A stretch of DNA of 64,000 nucleotides from RUG11462 sp045649405. Lineage in GTDB: Bacteria; Bacillota; Clostridia; Oscillospirales; Acutalibacteraceae. The DNA lies in the NCBI GenBank assembly GCA_045649405.1, contig JAZRPW010000038.1, forward strand, positions 38,446 through 102,445, read 5' to 3'. Shown one piece after another: positions 34,501-43,339 of the stretch. The notes beneath the pieces are model-generated. The model was not told the origin of the DNA. It did no database searches and saw only the letters and a program-made list of their open reading frames with translations. Made by a program: the position numbers and the translations under genes. Each line of letters starts with the position of its first letter. Position 1 is the stretch's first letter.

Positions 34501-34624
34501 TAGAAAAGTTGTTTATAAAGAAAAAGACGCAAAAGACACTCTTTATGATTACGTTAATATCATTAACGCAGAAATTTCTAAGAAACGTGAAGAGTTCGGT
34601 TTGCCATTACTTGAAGAAGAATAG
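31598..34624 (+). CDS. Giant extracellular solute-binding protein of a carbohydrate ABC transporter
   Basis: The protein is 1008 residues when started at ATG 31598, which has AAGGAGA seven bases upstream and gives a clean signal peptide (MARVISMVLAIVMAF...SA); the frame from 31538 lacks both. Two beta-rich modules follow, each with the phrase NGEVPF (near 152 and 362) and an aromatic FTR/YTREW stretch after it, probably sugar-binding or spacer domains. A helical segment links to a family-1 solute-binding domain (about 586-1008), starting DENTITVWMAGGRDQFQVLRQLI. Usual binding proteins are about 400-550 residues, so this is about twice normal size. No lipobox cysteine is seen. It heads a run of six same-strand genes with two permease pairs. 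Confidence 0.88.
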   Translation: MARVISMVLAIVMAFSVMSIAVSADSKSLSAMVALSGSEKNEASNATFGTVSYDELATYEEYMNANSNVAEGKEHIVIDASNLVSKTDSAELLDGSEYPVEGGKNYDKVIMTDESDDITFKFNLKNAGKYNIVLNYYTVVGKDISISRELQINGEVPFENVANCNFTRCFTDKLVEREDGTIGFKVDYYGNEMRPDQVEKFTWKSEYVIDSFGYVSDPLEFFFKKGENTISLNGVAEPVIVGSIEIVPLTKTISYDEYIKQYSGKDYQGEEIIVEGETALYKSDKTLYPSVDVSTASTSSGDKNISAYTQTVNIIGGSSWAGTGQTITWVLGDDFKEGLYAVNFKYRQNVNDGMNSPRRLYVNGEVPFTEAKALEFGYTREWSMLTPEKEDASQCLVYLKAGDEITLETNLSQLGDYLSRTNEVLTAVNEIYRKIIKITSTEPDKNRDYQLDELIPEDIKAIGQNAQVLQEIVDGITAYAGEKSSGLAIIDTLIRQMTKMYEDPDEIAKELAYFKTNIGSLGTWLNSASSIPLEIDYISFSQPETEIKSPEANAFKNFIYGVNRFISSFTVDYNAIGNDREIDVDDENTITVWMAGGRDQFQVLRQLINSTYTVETGNLVNLELVNMGAILPSVVSGIAPDVAIDQAPGEPVNFALRNSIYDLKNFKDDKGVEGSKWDISYDDVFAKFHPKAFEQYTFDRKGYGKEEDIGIYAIPERQSYIVMFYRTDVLAAEGIAIPETWGQLISTITALNKKNLEFGMPVASGTFYAMLKQMGGEWYREDAKATNLQTDEAIKAFKQWTNFYVNYDLPLTYDFQNRFRTGEMPLGIAEYTLYNTLAVAAPEIKGRWGYTLIPGTERVDENGQKYIDHTSALATNCAVILLDNVNYDLSWKFLKWWVSTDTQASFGNQIESILGRSSRYNSANQDAFDKLPWTAEEKIVLNEQLAWADPIPQIAGSYFIDRHINNAFRKVVYKEKDAKDTLYDYVNIINAEISKKREEFGLPLLEEE

Positions 34625-34638
34625 GAGGGGGAATAAAA

Positions 34639-35580
34639 ATGGCTGTTATGAGTAATGCTTCTAAAAAAGAAATTAGAGCTACTGACAGAAAATTGTTGAA
34701 GAGAAAATTCCAAAACAACTGGGACTGCTATCTTTATATTGCCCCTTGGGGATTAATCTTCTTCACATTTACAGTTTTGCCAGTTTTGGCATCAATCGTT
34801 TTAGGTTTTACCTATTACAACGTTCTTGAGTTTCCTACTTGGATAGGGCTTGAAAACTATCGTCAATTGCTTGGTAATGATGACATCTTTATCACAGCGG
34901 TTAAAAACACATTAACTTTAGCGGTTGTTACTGGACCTCTTGGCTACTTAATGTCAATTATGTTTGCTTGGCTCATTAATGAGTTAGGTCCAAGAACAAG
35001 AGCTATCATGGTAACAATTCTTTATGCTCCTTCAATTTCTGGTGGTGCATTTACAATCTTCGCAATCATGTTCTCTGGTGACTCTTATGGTTGGGTTAAC
35101 GGTACATTGATGAACATCGGTCTTATTGATGAACCAATCCAATTTATGACTGATACATCTTATATGATTTGGATTGCAATGCTCGTAATTGTTTGGATGT
35201 CACTTGGTACCGGCTTCTTGTCAAACGTTGCTGGTTTTAGAACACTTGACAAATCACAATACGAAGCAGGTTACGTTGAAGGTATTAGAAACCGTTGGCA
35301 AGAATTGTGGTTCATTACTTTGCCAAGTATGAAACCTCAACTTATGTTCTCTGCTGTAATGAGTATTACCCACTCATTCTCAGTAGGTGCAGTTACAACT
35401 GGTTTGTTTGGTATGCCAAGTACAGACTACGCCGTTCACACAATCCTCAACCATATTGAAGACTATGGTGGAGCTCGTTTTGAAATGGGTTATGCTTGTG
35501 CAATTGCAACTGTATTGTTCGGTATCATGGTTGCTTCAAACGAAATTATTCAAAAAGCTTTAAGAAGGGTGGGACAGTAA
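34639..35580 (+). CDS. Carbohydrate ABC transporter permease, MalF/UgpA type (pair 1)
   Basis: The 313-residue permease has six membrane segments and the EAA loop EAGYVEGIRNRWQELWFITLP near 210, which contacts the ATPase. The short cytoplasmic N-terminus (about 30 residues, basic) is typical of the UgpA-like half. AGGAGG precedes the ATG. One base separates it from its partner. Confidence 0.93.
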   Translation: MAVMSNASKKEIRATDRKLLKRKFQNNWDCYLYIAPWGLIFFTFTVLPVLASIVLGFTYYNVLEFPTWIGLENYRQLLGNDDIFITAVKNTLTLAVVTGPLGYLMSIMFAWLINELGPRTRAIMVTILYAPSISGGAFTIFAIMFSGDSYGWVNGTLMNIGLIDEPIQFMTDTSYMIWIAMLVIVWMSLGTGFLSNVAGFRTLDKSQYEAGYVEGIRNRWQELWFITLPSMKPQLMFSAVMSITHSFSVGAVTTGLFGMPSTDYAVHTILNHIEDYGGARFEMGYACAIATVLFGIMVASNEIIQKALRRVGQ

Positions 35581-35581
35581 A

Positions 35582-36487
35582 ATGGCGATTAATACAAATA
35601 CTGTTGACCTTAACAAACTTAAGGTTTCAAAGAAAAAATTTAACCCAGGTCCTGCAAGAAGTAGAGCCGGCGTTATTACAAACTTGTTGTTCTTATGTGC
35701 AGTGGGCTTTTTAATGGTAGTTCCAATGGTTTACGTTGTTTGTAACGCGTTTAAACCACTTGATGAATTGTTCTTGTTCCCACCAACAATTATCGTAAGA
35801 AACCCAACCCTTTCAAACTTTAAGAGTATTTCAACTCTTATGAGTTCGTCTTGGGTTCCATTTTCAAGATACATTTTCAACACTGTATTCGTAACAGTTG
35901 TTGCAACAGTGTTCCACATTATGCTCGCGTCACTTGCAGCTTACGTACTTGAAAAGAGAGATTTTCCTGGTAGAGACTTTATGTCAAGAGTAATTGTCTT
36001 GTCACTTATGTTTACACCTGCAGTAACAGGTATTCCTAACTACATCATTCAATCAAAACTTGGTATGATTGATACATATTGGGTAATGATTGTTCCTTAC
36101 GTAGGCGGTTCAATGGGTCTTTACCTTATGAAACAGTTTATGGCTTCATCAATTCCAAATGTATTGCTTGAAGCAGCACGAATTGACGGTGCTAGTGAAC
36201 TTAGAATTTTCACACAAATTGTAATGCCACTTGTTAAACCAGCTTGGCTTACAATGCTTATGACATCTGTACAATCAATGTGGGGTATTTCAGCTTCAAC
36301 AGTAGTATTTACTGAAGCTAAAAAACCTTTGCAATATGCTTTGGGTCAAATTGCAGCCGGTGGTATCGCTCGTACAGGTTCAGCAGCCGCAATTTCACTC
36401 ATTATGATTTTGCCACCATTGTTGGTATTCATTATTTCTCAAAGTAACATTCTTGATACCATGGCATCATCAGGTATTAAGGATTAG
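35582..36487 (+). CDS. Carbohydrate ABC transporter permease, MalG/UgpE type (pair 1)
   Basis: The 301-residue permease has six membrane helices and the EAA loop EAARIDGASELRIFTQIVMPLVKP near 200. It forms the second half of the channel with the preceding gene. Its RBS (AGGGTGGGA) lies inside the end of the upstream gene. Confidence 0.93.
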   Translation: MAINTNTVDLNKLKVSKKKFNPGPARSRAGVITNLLFLCAVGFLMVVPMVYVVCNAFKPLDELFLFPPTIIVRNPTLSNFKSISTLMSSSWVPFSRYIFNTVFVTVVATVFHIMLASLAAYVLEKRDFPGRDFMSRVIVLSLMFTPAVTGIPNYIIQSKLGMIDTYWVMIVPYVGGSMGLYLMKQFMASSIPNVLLEAARIDGASELRIFTQIVMPLVKPAWLTMLMTSVQSMWGISASTVVFTEAKKPLQYALGQIAAGGIARTGSAAAISLIMILPPLLVFIISQSNILDTMASSGIKD

Positions 36488-36503
36488 AAAGGGGAGGTAA
36501 AGT

Positions 36504-38714
36504 ATGTTAAAGAAAATTTTAGCGTTTTCGCTTGTTTTTATAGTGCTTTTTGGCTTTAGTGCAAGTGCAGCCTCCTCTTATAAATCATATGTTTATGATA
36601 ATAATGGTGTTGCATTTGAAGCCCCAGACGCTTTCTATTTTGATGAGAAAATTGACCTTGTTAATATGAAAGATGAAAAGGGCAAAACTGTTGATATGTA
36701 CTATCCAAGTGATATGTGCGTTGACAAAAATGGTCTTGTTTATGTTTCTGGTAAAAACCAAGACGAACAAGGTATGCTTTTGATTCTTAACTCTGACTTT
36801 ACTTTTAATAAGGTAATCAAGAGTTTTGAAAACGAAGTAAAAGTTTCTGAAACTGAAACAAAGGTAATCAAAAAAGACTTCTTTGGTGATGTTACAAGTA
36901 CCTTTGTTGATGATAATGACGGTAGCATTTACATTTGTGATATGACAGGTGCTAATGCTGATAATACAAATTATGATGTTGTTGAACACATTAAAGAAGA
37001 AGGCTCAGGCCGTTTGATTAAACTTGACAAAAACTTCAACACCCAAATGGTAGTTGCTGGTGTTTCAAGTGAAATATTGCCTGATGACTTCAACTTTAAA
37101 CCATACAAATGCGTTGTTGATAATTACGGAAGAATTTTCGTTCTCTCACAAGGTTGTACAATGGGTATCTTGGAACTTGATGACGCTGGTGATTTTGTTC
37201 AAACAATCGGTGCTCCAACAGTTACATACAACCCAATCGAACTTATCTGGAGAGCAATCAGTTCTGATGCTGCTAGAGAAGGTATGCAAGACTTCGTACC
37301 AACTGAATATAGCGGTATTGAAATTGATGATGAAGGATTTATCTTCGTAACAAACAGCACATTCAATAAATCAAGTTATAGTGGCATTGACTGTGTTTCA
37401 AGACTTAATGCTAAAGGTAATGACGTATTAAGAAGAGTTGAAGCAAGCAAACCTTATGGTGACGTTAATGCATCTTGGCGTGGTACTCTTGAAGGTGCTT
37501 CAAGACTTGTTGATGTTAAAACACTTGATTATGGTAACTACGCTATTCTTGATAGTTTGAGAGGTAAAGTTTTCTTCTATAATATTGATGGTGTAAACCT
37601 TTTTGAGTTTGGTACAGTTGAAGACGACCCAGATGATGACCACGTAACATTTATTGAAGGCAACTTAGATGTGCCTGTAGCAGTTGAGTGGTTGAACAAT
37701 GAATGTATCGTTCTTGACTCTGAACTTCGCTCAATCAATGTTTATTCAATGACTGAATATGCAAGTTTAATTATTGAAGCTTCACGTCTTCACGAATTAG
37801 ACCTTTATGATGAAGAAATTGAAATTTGGAAAGAAGTTTTAAAACTTAACAACAACTCAGTTGCTGCTAAACAAAATATCGGTAAAGTTTATTACCGTGA
37901 TGGCGAGTGGACAACAGCAATGGAATATTTCAGAGAAATCAAAGACCAAGAGAACTATTCTAAAGCTTATAAATATCGTCGTCAAGAATTAATTAATGAA
38001 TATTTCACACCAGCAGTTCTTACAATCGTTTTGATTATTGTGGCTTGTTGGTTATTCAAAAAGTTCAAGAAAAAATCAGACAAAGAGAAAAAAGAATATG
38101 CATACATTAAAGAACTCAAATTCGCTAATGTAATGATGTTTAGACCTTTGAATGCACCTTGGCTTTTGACCCGTGAAAACAAGGGTTCAGTAAGAGCGGC
38201 AACAACAATTTTGCTTGCAGTTTCATTAATGAGCTTGTTCCAAGCAAGATTTACTGGTTTCATTTTCGACCCTAATGCTGAAGATGTTAATATTATTGCA
38301 GAATTTGCTGCAATCTGCTTGCCAGTATTGTTGTTCACAGTTTGTAACTGGGCTGTTACTTCACTTATGAATGGTGAAGGTAGCTTCAAAGCAATTTACA
38401 TGCAAACTTGTTACTCATTAGCTCCAATTCTTTTCTTGTATCCAGTTGCAATTGTTTTGTCAAATGTAATGGTACAAGAAGAAGGTGACTTCTACACAGT
38501 ATTTGTTACTTTAGCGCTTGTATGGGTATTAGGTTTGATATTCTTAGGTAATATGCGTGTTCATGACTATACATTAGGTATGGCTGTAATTGAAATTGTT
38601 ATTACAGTTGTTGTAATGTTGTTGGTTGTGTTCCTTGCAGTATTGTTCTTTGCTCTTATTCAACAAATGAGCGCATTTGTTGGTGATATCATTGAAGAAC
38701 TCGCAACAAGATAG
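36504..38714 (+). CDS. Secreted NHL beta-propeller / TPR / Yip1 membrane protein
   Basis: The 736-residue product has a signal peptide (1-23) and an NHL-like propeller (about 40-420; repeats such as DMCVDKNGLVYVSG and GIEIDDEGFIFVTNS). A TPR pair follows (about 425-490; LYDEEIEIWKEVLKLNNNSVAAKQNIG), then a membrane helix near 495-515 and a Yip1-type domain of about five helices (540-730). The propeller would face outside and the Yip1 part lies in the membrane. Proteins of this type recur beside DUF5696 proteins and carbohydrate permeases in Clostridia and Paenibacillus, as I recall, but the role is unknown. It may be a glycan or transporter scaffold. Confidence 0.8.
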   Translation: MLKKILAFSLVFIVLFGFSASAASSYKSYVYDNNGVAFEAPDAFYFDEKIDLVNMKDEKGKTVDMYYPSDMCVDKNGLVYVSGKNQDEQGMLLILNSDFTFNKVIKSFENEVKVSETETKVIKKDFFGDVTSTFVDDNDGSIYICDMTGANADNTNYDVVEHIKEEGSGRLIKLDKNFNTQMVVAGVSSEILPDDFNFKPYKCVVDNYGRIFVLSQGCTMGILELDDAGDFVQTIGAPTVTYNPIELIWRAISSDAAREGMQDFVPTEYSGIEIDDEGFIFVTNSTFNKSSYSGIDCVSRLNAKGNDVLRRVEASKPYGDVNASWRGTLEGASRLVDVKTLDYGNYAILDSLRGKVFFYNIDGVNLFEFGTVEDDPDDDHVTFIEGNLDVPVAVEWLNNECIVLDSELRSINVYSMTEYASLIIEASRLHELDLYDEEIEIWKEVLKLNNNSVAAKQNIGKVYYRDGEWTTAMEYFREIKDQENYSKAYKYRRQELINEYFTPAVLTIVLIIVACWLFKKFKKKSDKEKKEYAYIKELKFANVMMFRPLNAPWLLTRENKGSVRAATTILLAVSLMSLFQARFTGFIFDPNAEDVNIIAEFAAICLPVLLFTVCNWAVTSLMNGEGSFKAIYMQTCYSLAPILFLYPVAIVLSNVMVQEEGDFYTVFVTLALVWVLGLIFLGNMRVHDYTLGMAVIEIVITVVVMLLVVFLAVLFFALIQQMSAFVGDIIEELATR

Positions 38715-38731
38715 AAAGGAGAAGGTTATTT

Positions 38732-41365
38732 ATGTTTAGAAAAATTATTTCTATTTTAATGATGATAGCAATTGTTTTCACAACATTGACTTTTTCCTCT
38801 TGTGGTGAGATTGAGTCAAAAAACCCTGAAAAACCTGAAGAAGTGCCACTCGCTGGAACAACCTATTCAGACCTTTTCAGTGAAAATTATCAATTGATTG
38901 CTGAAAACAACGAATTGCAATTCTATTTTAATGAAGAAACAACTGATATTAAGTTGGTTAACAAAAAAACAAAGTTTGAATGGACATCTGAGTACTATGA
39001 TGCCGATATGGATGAATATTACAAAGGTCAAACATTCATTCTTCAATACACCGATAAAGCTGGTGCAGAACAAGAAAAATGGTCTGATATGGACTGTATT
39101 GAAAATGGCCAGTATGAAGTAACTTATACCGATAATGGTGTTGAAATTTACTACGGTGTTGGTGACATTGGTTATGAAGTTGACTTCCCAATGTCAATGT
39201 CTGTTGAAAGATATGAAAATTATATTGCTCAACTTGGTGAATATTCAAATGAAGCATATACAATGAATGATTGCTATGTTTTATATGATTTCACAACACC
39301 TGAAGCAAGAGAAAGTTATGATGACGAATCTCTTGAAATGATGATGAAAACATATAAAAGAGCAAACAAAGAACCTTGGTATTATATGGTTGCTCAAACT
39401 TCTTATGATACTGTAATTTCTTTGAACCAAATTTTTGATACTTTGGGTTACACAAAAGAAGAGTTTGAAGCTGACAACAAAGAAAGAAAAGCTCCAAAAA
39501 CAAACCCAGCAGAATTTTATTTGAAAATCTGTTACAACCTTACTGATAACGGTTTGCAAGTAACAATTCCTGAAAAAGATATTTATTATAATAAAGAATA
39601 TGTGCTTGAAAACATTTCTGTTTTGCCATATTTAATGGATTATGATAACAAAGCAGAAGGTTACTTCTTGTTGCCAGATGGTTCTGGTTCAATAATGAAC
39701 TTTAATAACAACAGAGAAGAACTCCGTGACAAATCTGTTTATGTACAAATGTACGGTGTTGACAATTCAAGAGTTATTGATGAAAAAGCTGCTTATTATA
39801 ATGATGCAATCTTCCCTGTGTTTGGTACTTGTGTAAAAGGCATTAAAACAAAGAAAAACAAAGGGCCTTTCGCAGAAAACAATTACAATGGTTTGTTTGG
39901 TATCATTGAAAGTGGTGAAAGTTTTGCAGGTCTCGAAGCTACAAACTTTGATTATGATGCAGGCAAACACAACAACTTAAAACTTGAATTCAGAGTTAAT
40001 GAGCGTGTAAGAATGGACGCTTTCACATCAAGTGGTGGTACTGACTCTGACTCAAAATATTGCAAATATCAATTCCAAAGATATTTAGGAGATATTAAAT
40101 TTAATCTTAATGTATTAACCGGAAGCGATGCTACATATTCAGGTATGGCTAACTACTACTCAAACTACTTGTTTGGTGACACTGCTAATACAACTGCTAA
40201 AGATTATTATTCAACTGTTGAAACAATTGGTGTAATTAACACAACAGAAAAATTCTTCGGAATTGAATATAACTCAAAAGAAACAATGACAACCTTTGAA
40301 CAAGTTGATTCAATCGCTACAGACTTGAAAAAGAATGGCTTTAACAATATGAATGTTAAACTTTCAGGTTGGAGCAACGGTGGTTACGAGCATGGCTTGT
40401 ACAACAAAGGTATCAAAATTGAAAAAGATTTAGGTAAATCACAAAATCTTGTTGACCTTTACAACGCATTAGAGAAAAAAGGCATTAAATTGTATCCTGA
40501 CGTTGACATTCAAAACTCTTATGTTTCTGAAGGCAGACCAAGTGAAAAATTGCTTGCTTCTACTTTGAATGGTAGTTATTCAGTTGTAACAAGTTATAGC
40601 CCAGTTGACTACTCAATTGAAGAAAAACTCGCTAAATATGTTTTGAATAAAGATGGTTTTGAGAAAAACTACAACGGCTTTATTAAAGACTATAACGAGT
40701 ATGGCTTTAAAAATGTTTCATATCGTTCATTAGGTAGTGAGATTAACTCTAACTTTATTGACGATGAAACATATATGGAACGTCAAGAAACATTAGAAAA
40801 CCTTCAAAAGATTGCAAAATCAACAAAAGATGAAGGTTATAGCATAATGGGTACTGCTGGCCAAGCAGCATTCATTAAATATCTTGATGTTATTAACGAA
40901 CTTCCTGTTGAATCATCACGTTTTGATAAGTGTGACTACAGCATTCCATTTACTGCAATGGTTCTTTCAGGACATGTTGATTACACCTACAAACCAATTA
41001 ACTTGAGCAACAACAATAGAAAAGATTTGTTGTTACTCATCGAATCAGGTGCAGGTGCTTATTACAAACTTACTGGTTCTAAGTATGATAAAATTACAAA
41101 CACATCTTACGATTCATTGTATTCAACATATTATGATGAAATTAAAGATTCAATTTATGATACTTATGCTTATGTTTCAAAAGCTCTTGATGGTGTTTAC
41201 GGTTTGAAAATTGTTGAACACGAACAGTTAGCTGAAGATGTTTTCAAAACAACTTATGAAAACGGAACAAGCATTTATGTGAACTATTCTGATAAAAACT
41301 ACAACGCAAACGGCGTTAAAGTTGCAGCAGAAGATTATTTGAAGGTTAAAGGAGGTGCTGAATAA
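38732..41365 (+). CDS. Large surface lipoprotein of DUF5696 type
   Basis: The 877-residue protein has a lipoprotein signal with lipobox LTFSSC, so it is anchored outside the membrane. The middle (about 270-420) has a sugar-binding-like beta region (YFLLPDGSGSIMNFNNNREE). Residues ~500-800 look TIM-barrel-like (KGIKLYPDVDIQNSYV; GYSIMGTAGQAAFI). The family has no established activity; a glycoside hydrolase-like fold is possible but I cannot name catalytic residues. It follows the Yip1 protein by 17 bases and overlaps the next permease by one base, so it belongs to the transporter operon. Confidence 0.78.
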   Translation: MFRKIISILMMIAIVFTTLTFSSCGEIESKNPEKPEEVPLAGTTYSDLFSENYQLIAENNELQFYFNEETTDIKLVNKKTKFEWTSEYYDADMDEYYKGQTFILQYTDKAGAEQEKWSDMDCIENGQYEVTYTDNGVEIYYGVGDIGYEVDFPMSMSVERYENYIAQLGEYSNEAYTMNDCYVLYDFTTPEARESYDDESLEMMMKTYKRANKEPWYYMVAQTSYDTVISLNQIFDTLGYTKEEFEADNKERKAPKTNPAEFYLKICYNLTDNGLQVTIPEKDIYYNKEYVLENISVLPYLMDYDNKAEGYFLLPDGSGSIMNFNNNREELRDKSVYVQMYGVDNSRVIDEKAAYYNDAIFPVFGTCVKGIKTKKNKGPFAENNYNGLFGIIESGESFAGLEATNFDYDAGKHNNLKLEFRVNERVRMDAFTSSGGTDSDSKYCKYQFQRYLGDIKFNLNVLTGSDATYSGMANYYSNYLFGDTANTTAKDYYSTVETIGVINTTEKFFGIEYNSKETMTTFEQVDSIATDLKKNGFNNMNVKLSGWSNGGYEHGLYNKGIKIEKDLGKSQNLVDLYNALEKKGIKLYPDVDIQNSYVSEGRPSEKLLASTLNGSYSVVTSYSPVDYSIEEKLAKYVLNKDGFEKNYNGFIKDYNEYGFKNVSYRSLGSEINSNFIDDETYMERQETLENLQKIAKSTKDEGYSIMGTAGQAAFIKYLDVINELPVESSRFDKCDYSIPFTAMVLSGHVDYTYKPINLSNNNRKDLLLLIESGAGAYYKLTGSKYDKITNTSYDSLYSTYYDEIKDSIYDTYAYVSKALDGVYGLKIVEHEQLAEDVFKTTYENGTSIYVNYSDKNYNANGVKVAAEDYLKVKGGAE

Positions 41366-42282
41366 TGGCTAAAAAAGTTTCACTTGAAGTTAAACAAAGA
41401 AGATATGGTTATTTATTCACACTTCCATTCATCATTGGTGCGTTAGCTTTTGTTATTTTTCCAATGATTGTTTCACTTATTTGTAGTTTTGCTACAATTA
41501 TGCAAGGCGACGGTTTTATGGGTTATGATTACTCAAACTGGGGTCTTGGCAATTACAGTGAAATTTGGGTTGAAAACAACAGCTTTGCACAAAATGTTTT
41601 GGGCGCGTTGAAAGATATGATTACTACTGTACCAGTAGTTGTTATCTTCTCATTCTTTATGGCGAGTGTGCTTAACGCAAAATTCGTTGGTCGTGGCTTT
41701 GCTCGTTCAGTAATGTTTATGCCTGTTATTATTTCATCAGGTCTTGTTGTTGGCCTTTCTGGTGACGCACTTGCTGCTCAAATCATGGGTGGTGGCGACA
41801 GATTTGCTGAAACAACAGCTGCATCAACTGGTGCAATTCAAGTTACTGAAGCATTCCAAATTATGCTTGAAGAAATGGACCTTGCTGAATGGATGATTGA
41901 TTTGGTAATCGGCTCAGTTGCTAGTATTTCAACAATCGTTTCAATGTCAGCAGTTTCAATTGTAATCTTCATTGCTGGTTTGCAAAGTATTTCACCTTCA
42001 ATTTATGAAGCTTCTTACATTGAAGGTGCTACAAAATGGGAAGTATTCTGGAAAATCAGTTTACCAATGGTTTCACCACTTATTCTCACATCAGTAGTTT
42101 ACACAATCGTTGATAACTTTAACTCAACAACAAACTCTGTTGTTTGGTCAATCCACAACAACATTGTTAGTATGAAGTTTGATATTGCTTCGGCAATGGC
42201 AGTAAGTTATTCGTTAATTATTTTAGTAATACTTATTGTTGTATTTGCAGTGTTGAATAAAGTTGTATTCTATCAAGACTAG
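41365..42282 (+). CDS. Carbohydrate ABC transporter permease, MalF/UgpA type (pair 2)
   Basis: The 305-residue permease has six helices and the EAA loop EASYIEGATKWEVFWKISLP near 213. A hydrophilic insert of about 40 residues (around 140-180, EAFQIMLEEMDLAEW) lies in a periplasm-side loop and is not in the first pair. The ATG overlaps the DUF5696 stop by one base. Confidence 0.92.
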   Translation: MAKKVSLEVKQRRYGYLFTLPFIIGALAFVIFPMIVSLICSFATIMQGDGFMGYDYSNWGLGNYSEIWVENNSFAQNVLGALKDMITTVPVVVIFSFFMASVLNAKFVGRGFARSVMFMPVIISSGLVVGLSGDALAAQIMGGGDRFAETTAASTGAIQVTEAFQIMLEEMDLAEWMIDLVIGSVASISTIVSMSAVSIVIFIAGLQSISPSIYEASYIEGATKWEVFWKISLPMVSPLILTSVVYTIVDNFNSTTNSVVWSIHNNIVSMKFDIASAMAVSYSLIILVILIVVFAVLNKVVFYQD

Positions 42283-42295
42283 GGAGGTGGACAAT

Positions 42296-43210
42296 ATGAG
42301 TATTTTTACTAAACAATTATCTGACAGAGATAAAGTTAAAATTAAAAAGAATGTTTTGAAATATTCAATTTCAACAGTTCGTTTAATATTTATTATTGGT
42401 ATGTGCTTTGTTGTTCTCTTTCCTCTCTTCCAGAAAATCATTCTTTCAATTATGTCTTCGGAAGACCTTTATGATGCAACAGTAACTTACATTCCTAAAC
42501 ACTTAACAACAGCAAACTTCTCAGCGGCTTGGACAAAACTTGGTGGATTTGAGACATTCCTTAGAACTTTAGGTCTCACAGTCGTTTGTGCTTTGTGCAA
42601 TGTTGTTTCTGCAACTTTGGTTGGTTATGGCCTTGCAAGATTTAAGTTCAAAGCCAACGGCATTATCTTTGGTGTTGTAATTTTAGCACTTGTATTACCA
42701 AGTGACTTGCTTTTCACACCAAGATATATGATGTTCTCAGCTTTGAATATGCTTAATGATAGTTGGGGCCCAATGATTGCGTTCTCAATTACTTGTACCG
42801 GTCTTAAAGCATCACTTTACATTTTCTTGATGCGTCAGTTCTTCAAAGGCCAACCTCACGAACTTGAAGAGGCGGCTTATGTTGATGGTGCAGGTCCATT
42901 CAGAACATTCACATCAATTATGCTTCCAGGCGCAGTTTCAATGATGATTACTGTATTCTTGTTTGCTTTTGTATGGCAATGGCTTGACGATTCTTATACA
43001 ACAATCTTTATGAGAAAAGTTGACCTCATTCCAACAAAATACACCACTCTTACTTATGACTGGAGTGATAACACTGCACTTGCTGCACTTAACATCACTT
43101 TGACCAAGAGTGCCGGTATCGTTATCATCGTTGCACCACTCGTAGCGCTTTACGCATTTACTCAACGTTACTTTGTTGAAAGTATTTCACGAAGCGGTCT
43201 TGTTGGTTAA
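42296..43210 (+). CDS. Carbohydrate ABC transporter permease, MalG/UgpE type (pair 2)
   Basis: The 304-residue permease has the EAA loop EAAYVDGAGPFRTFTSIMLPG near 200. The start at 42296 is set by AGGGAGGTGG five bases upstream; the frame from 42263 overlaps the previous gene. It is the last gene of the locus before a terminator. No ATP-binding subunit is encoded nearby, so a shared MsmK-type ATPase must serve it. Confidence 0.92.
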   Translation: MSIFTKQLSDRDKVKIKKNVLKYSISTVRLIFIIGMCFVVLFPLFQKIILSIMSSEDLYDATVTYIPKHLTTANFSAAWTKLGGFETFLRTLGLTVVCALCNVVSATLVGYGLARFKFKANGIIFGVVILALVLPSDLLFTPRYMMFSALNMLNDSWGPMIAFSITCTGLKASLYIFLMRQFFKGQPHELEEAAYVDGAGPFRTFTSIMLPGAVSMMITVFLFAFVWQWLDDSYTTIFMRKVDLIPTKYTTLTYDWSDNTALAALNITLTKSAGIVIIVAPLVALYAFTQRYFVESISRSGLVG

Positions 43211-43222
43211 TATTAAACAATT

Positions 43223-43261
43223 AAAAACAGTAGGTTTTGTTTAAAAAACCTGCTGTTTTTT
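43223..43261 (+). terminator. Terminator of the carbohydrate transport locus
   Basis: A long stem AAAACAGTAGGTTTT / AAAACCTGCTGTTTT with one G-T pair, followed by T7. Confidence 0.9.
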
Positions 43262-43273
43262 TGTTATTTATAC

Positions 43274-43303
43274 TTGCTAATTCAGGTCATTATGATGTAT
43301 AAT
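43274..43303 (+). promoter_or_regulatory. Sigma-A promoter of the phosphoglycerate-mutase-like gene
   Basis: TTGCTA (43274-43279), 18-base spacer, TATAAT (43298-43303). Confidence 0.72.
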
Positions 43304-43339
43304 AAATTTAGTAATTCAATTGGAAGGATTTTTTATAAA

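Noticed and set aside
36585..36989. 134-codon minus-strand frame opposite the Yip1/NHL gene
   Set aside because: Shadow frame, Ile/Asn-rich, no RBS.
43274..43339. Upstream start for the phosphoglycerate-mutase-like gene
   Set aside because: The region holds the promoter TTGCTA-18-TATAAT; the RBS lies before ATG 43340.
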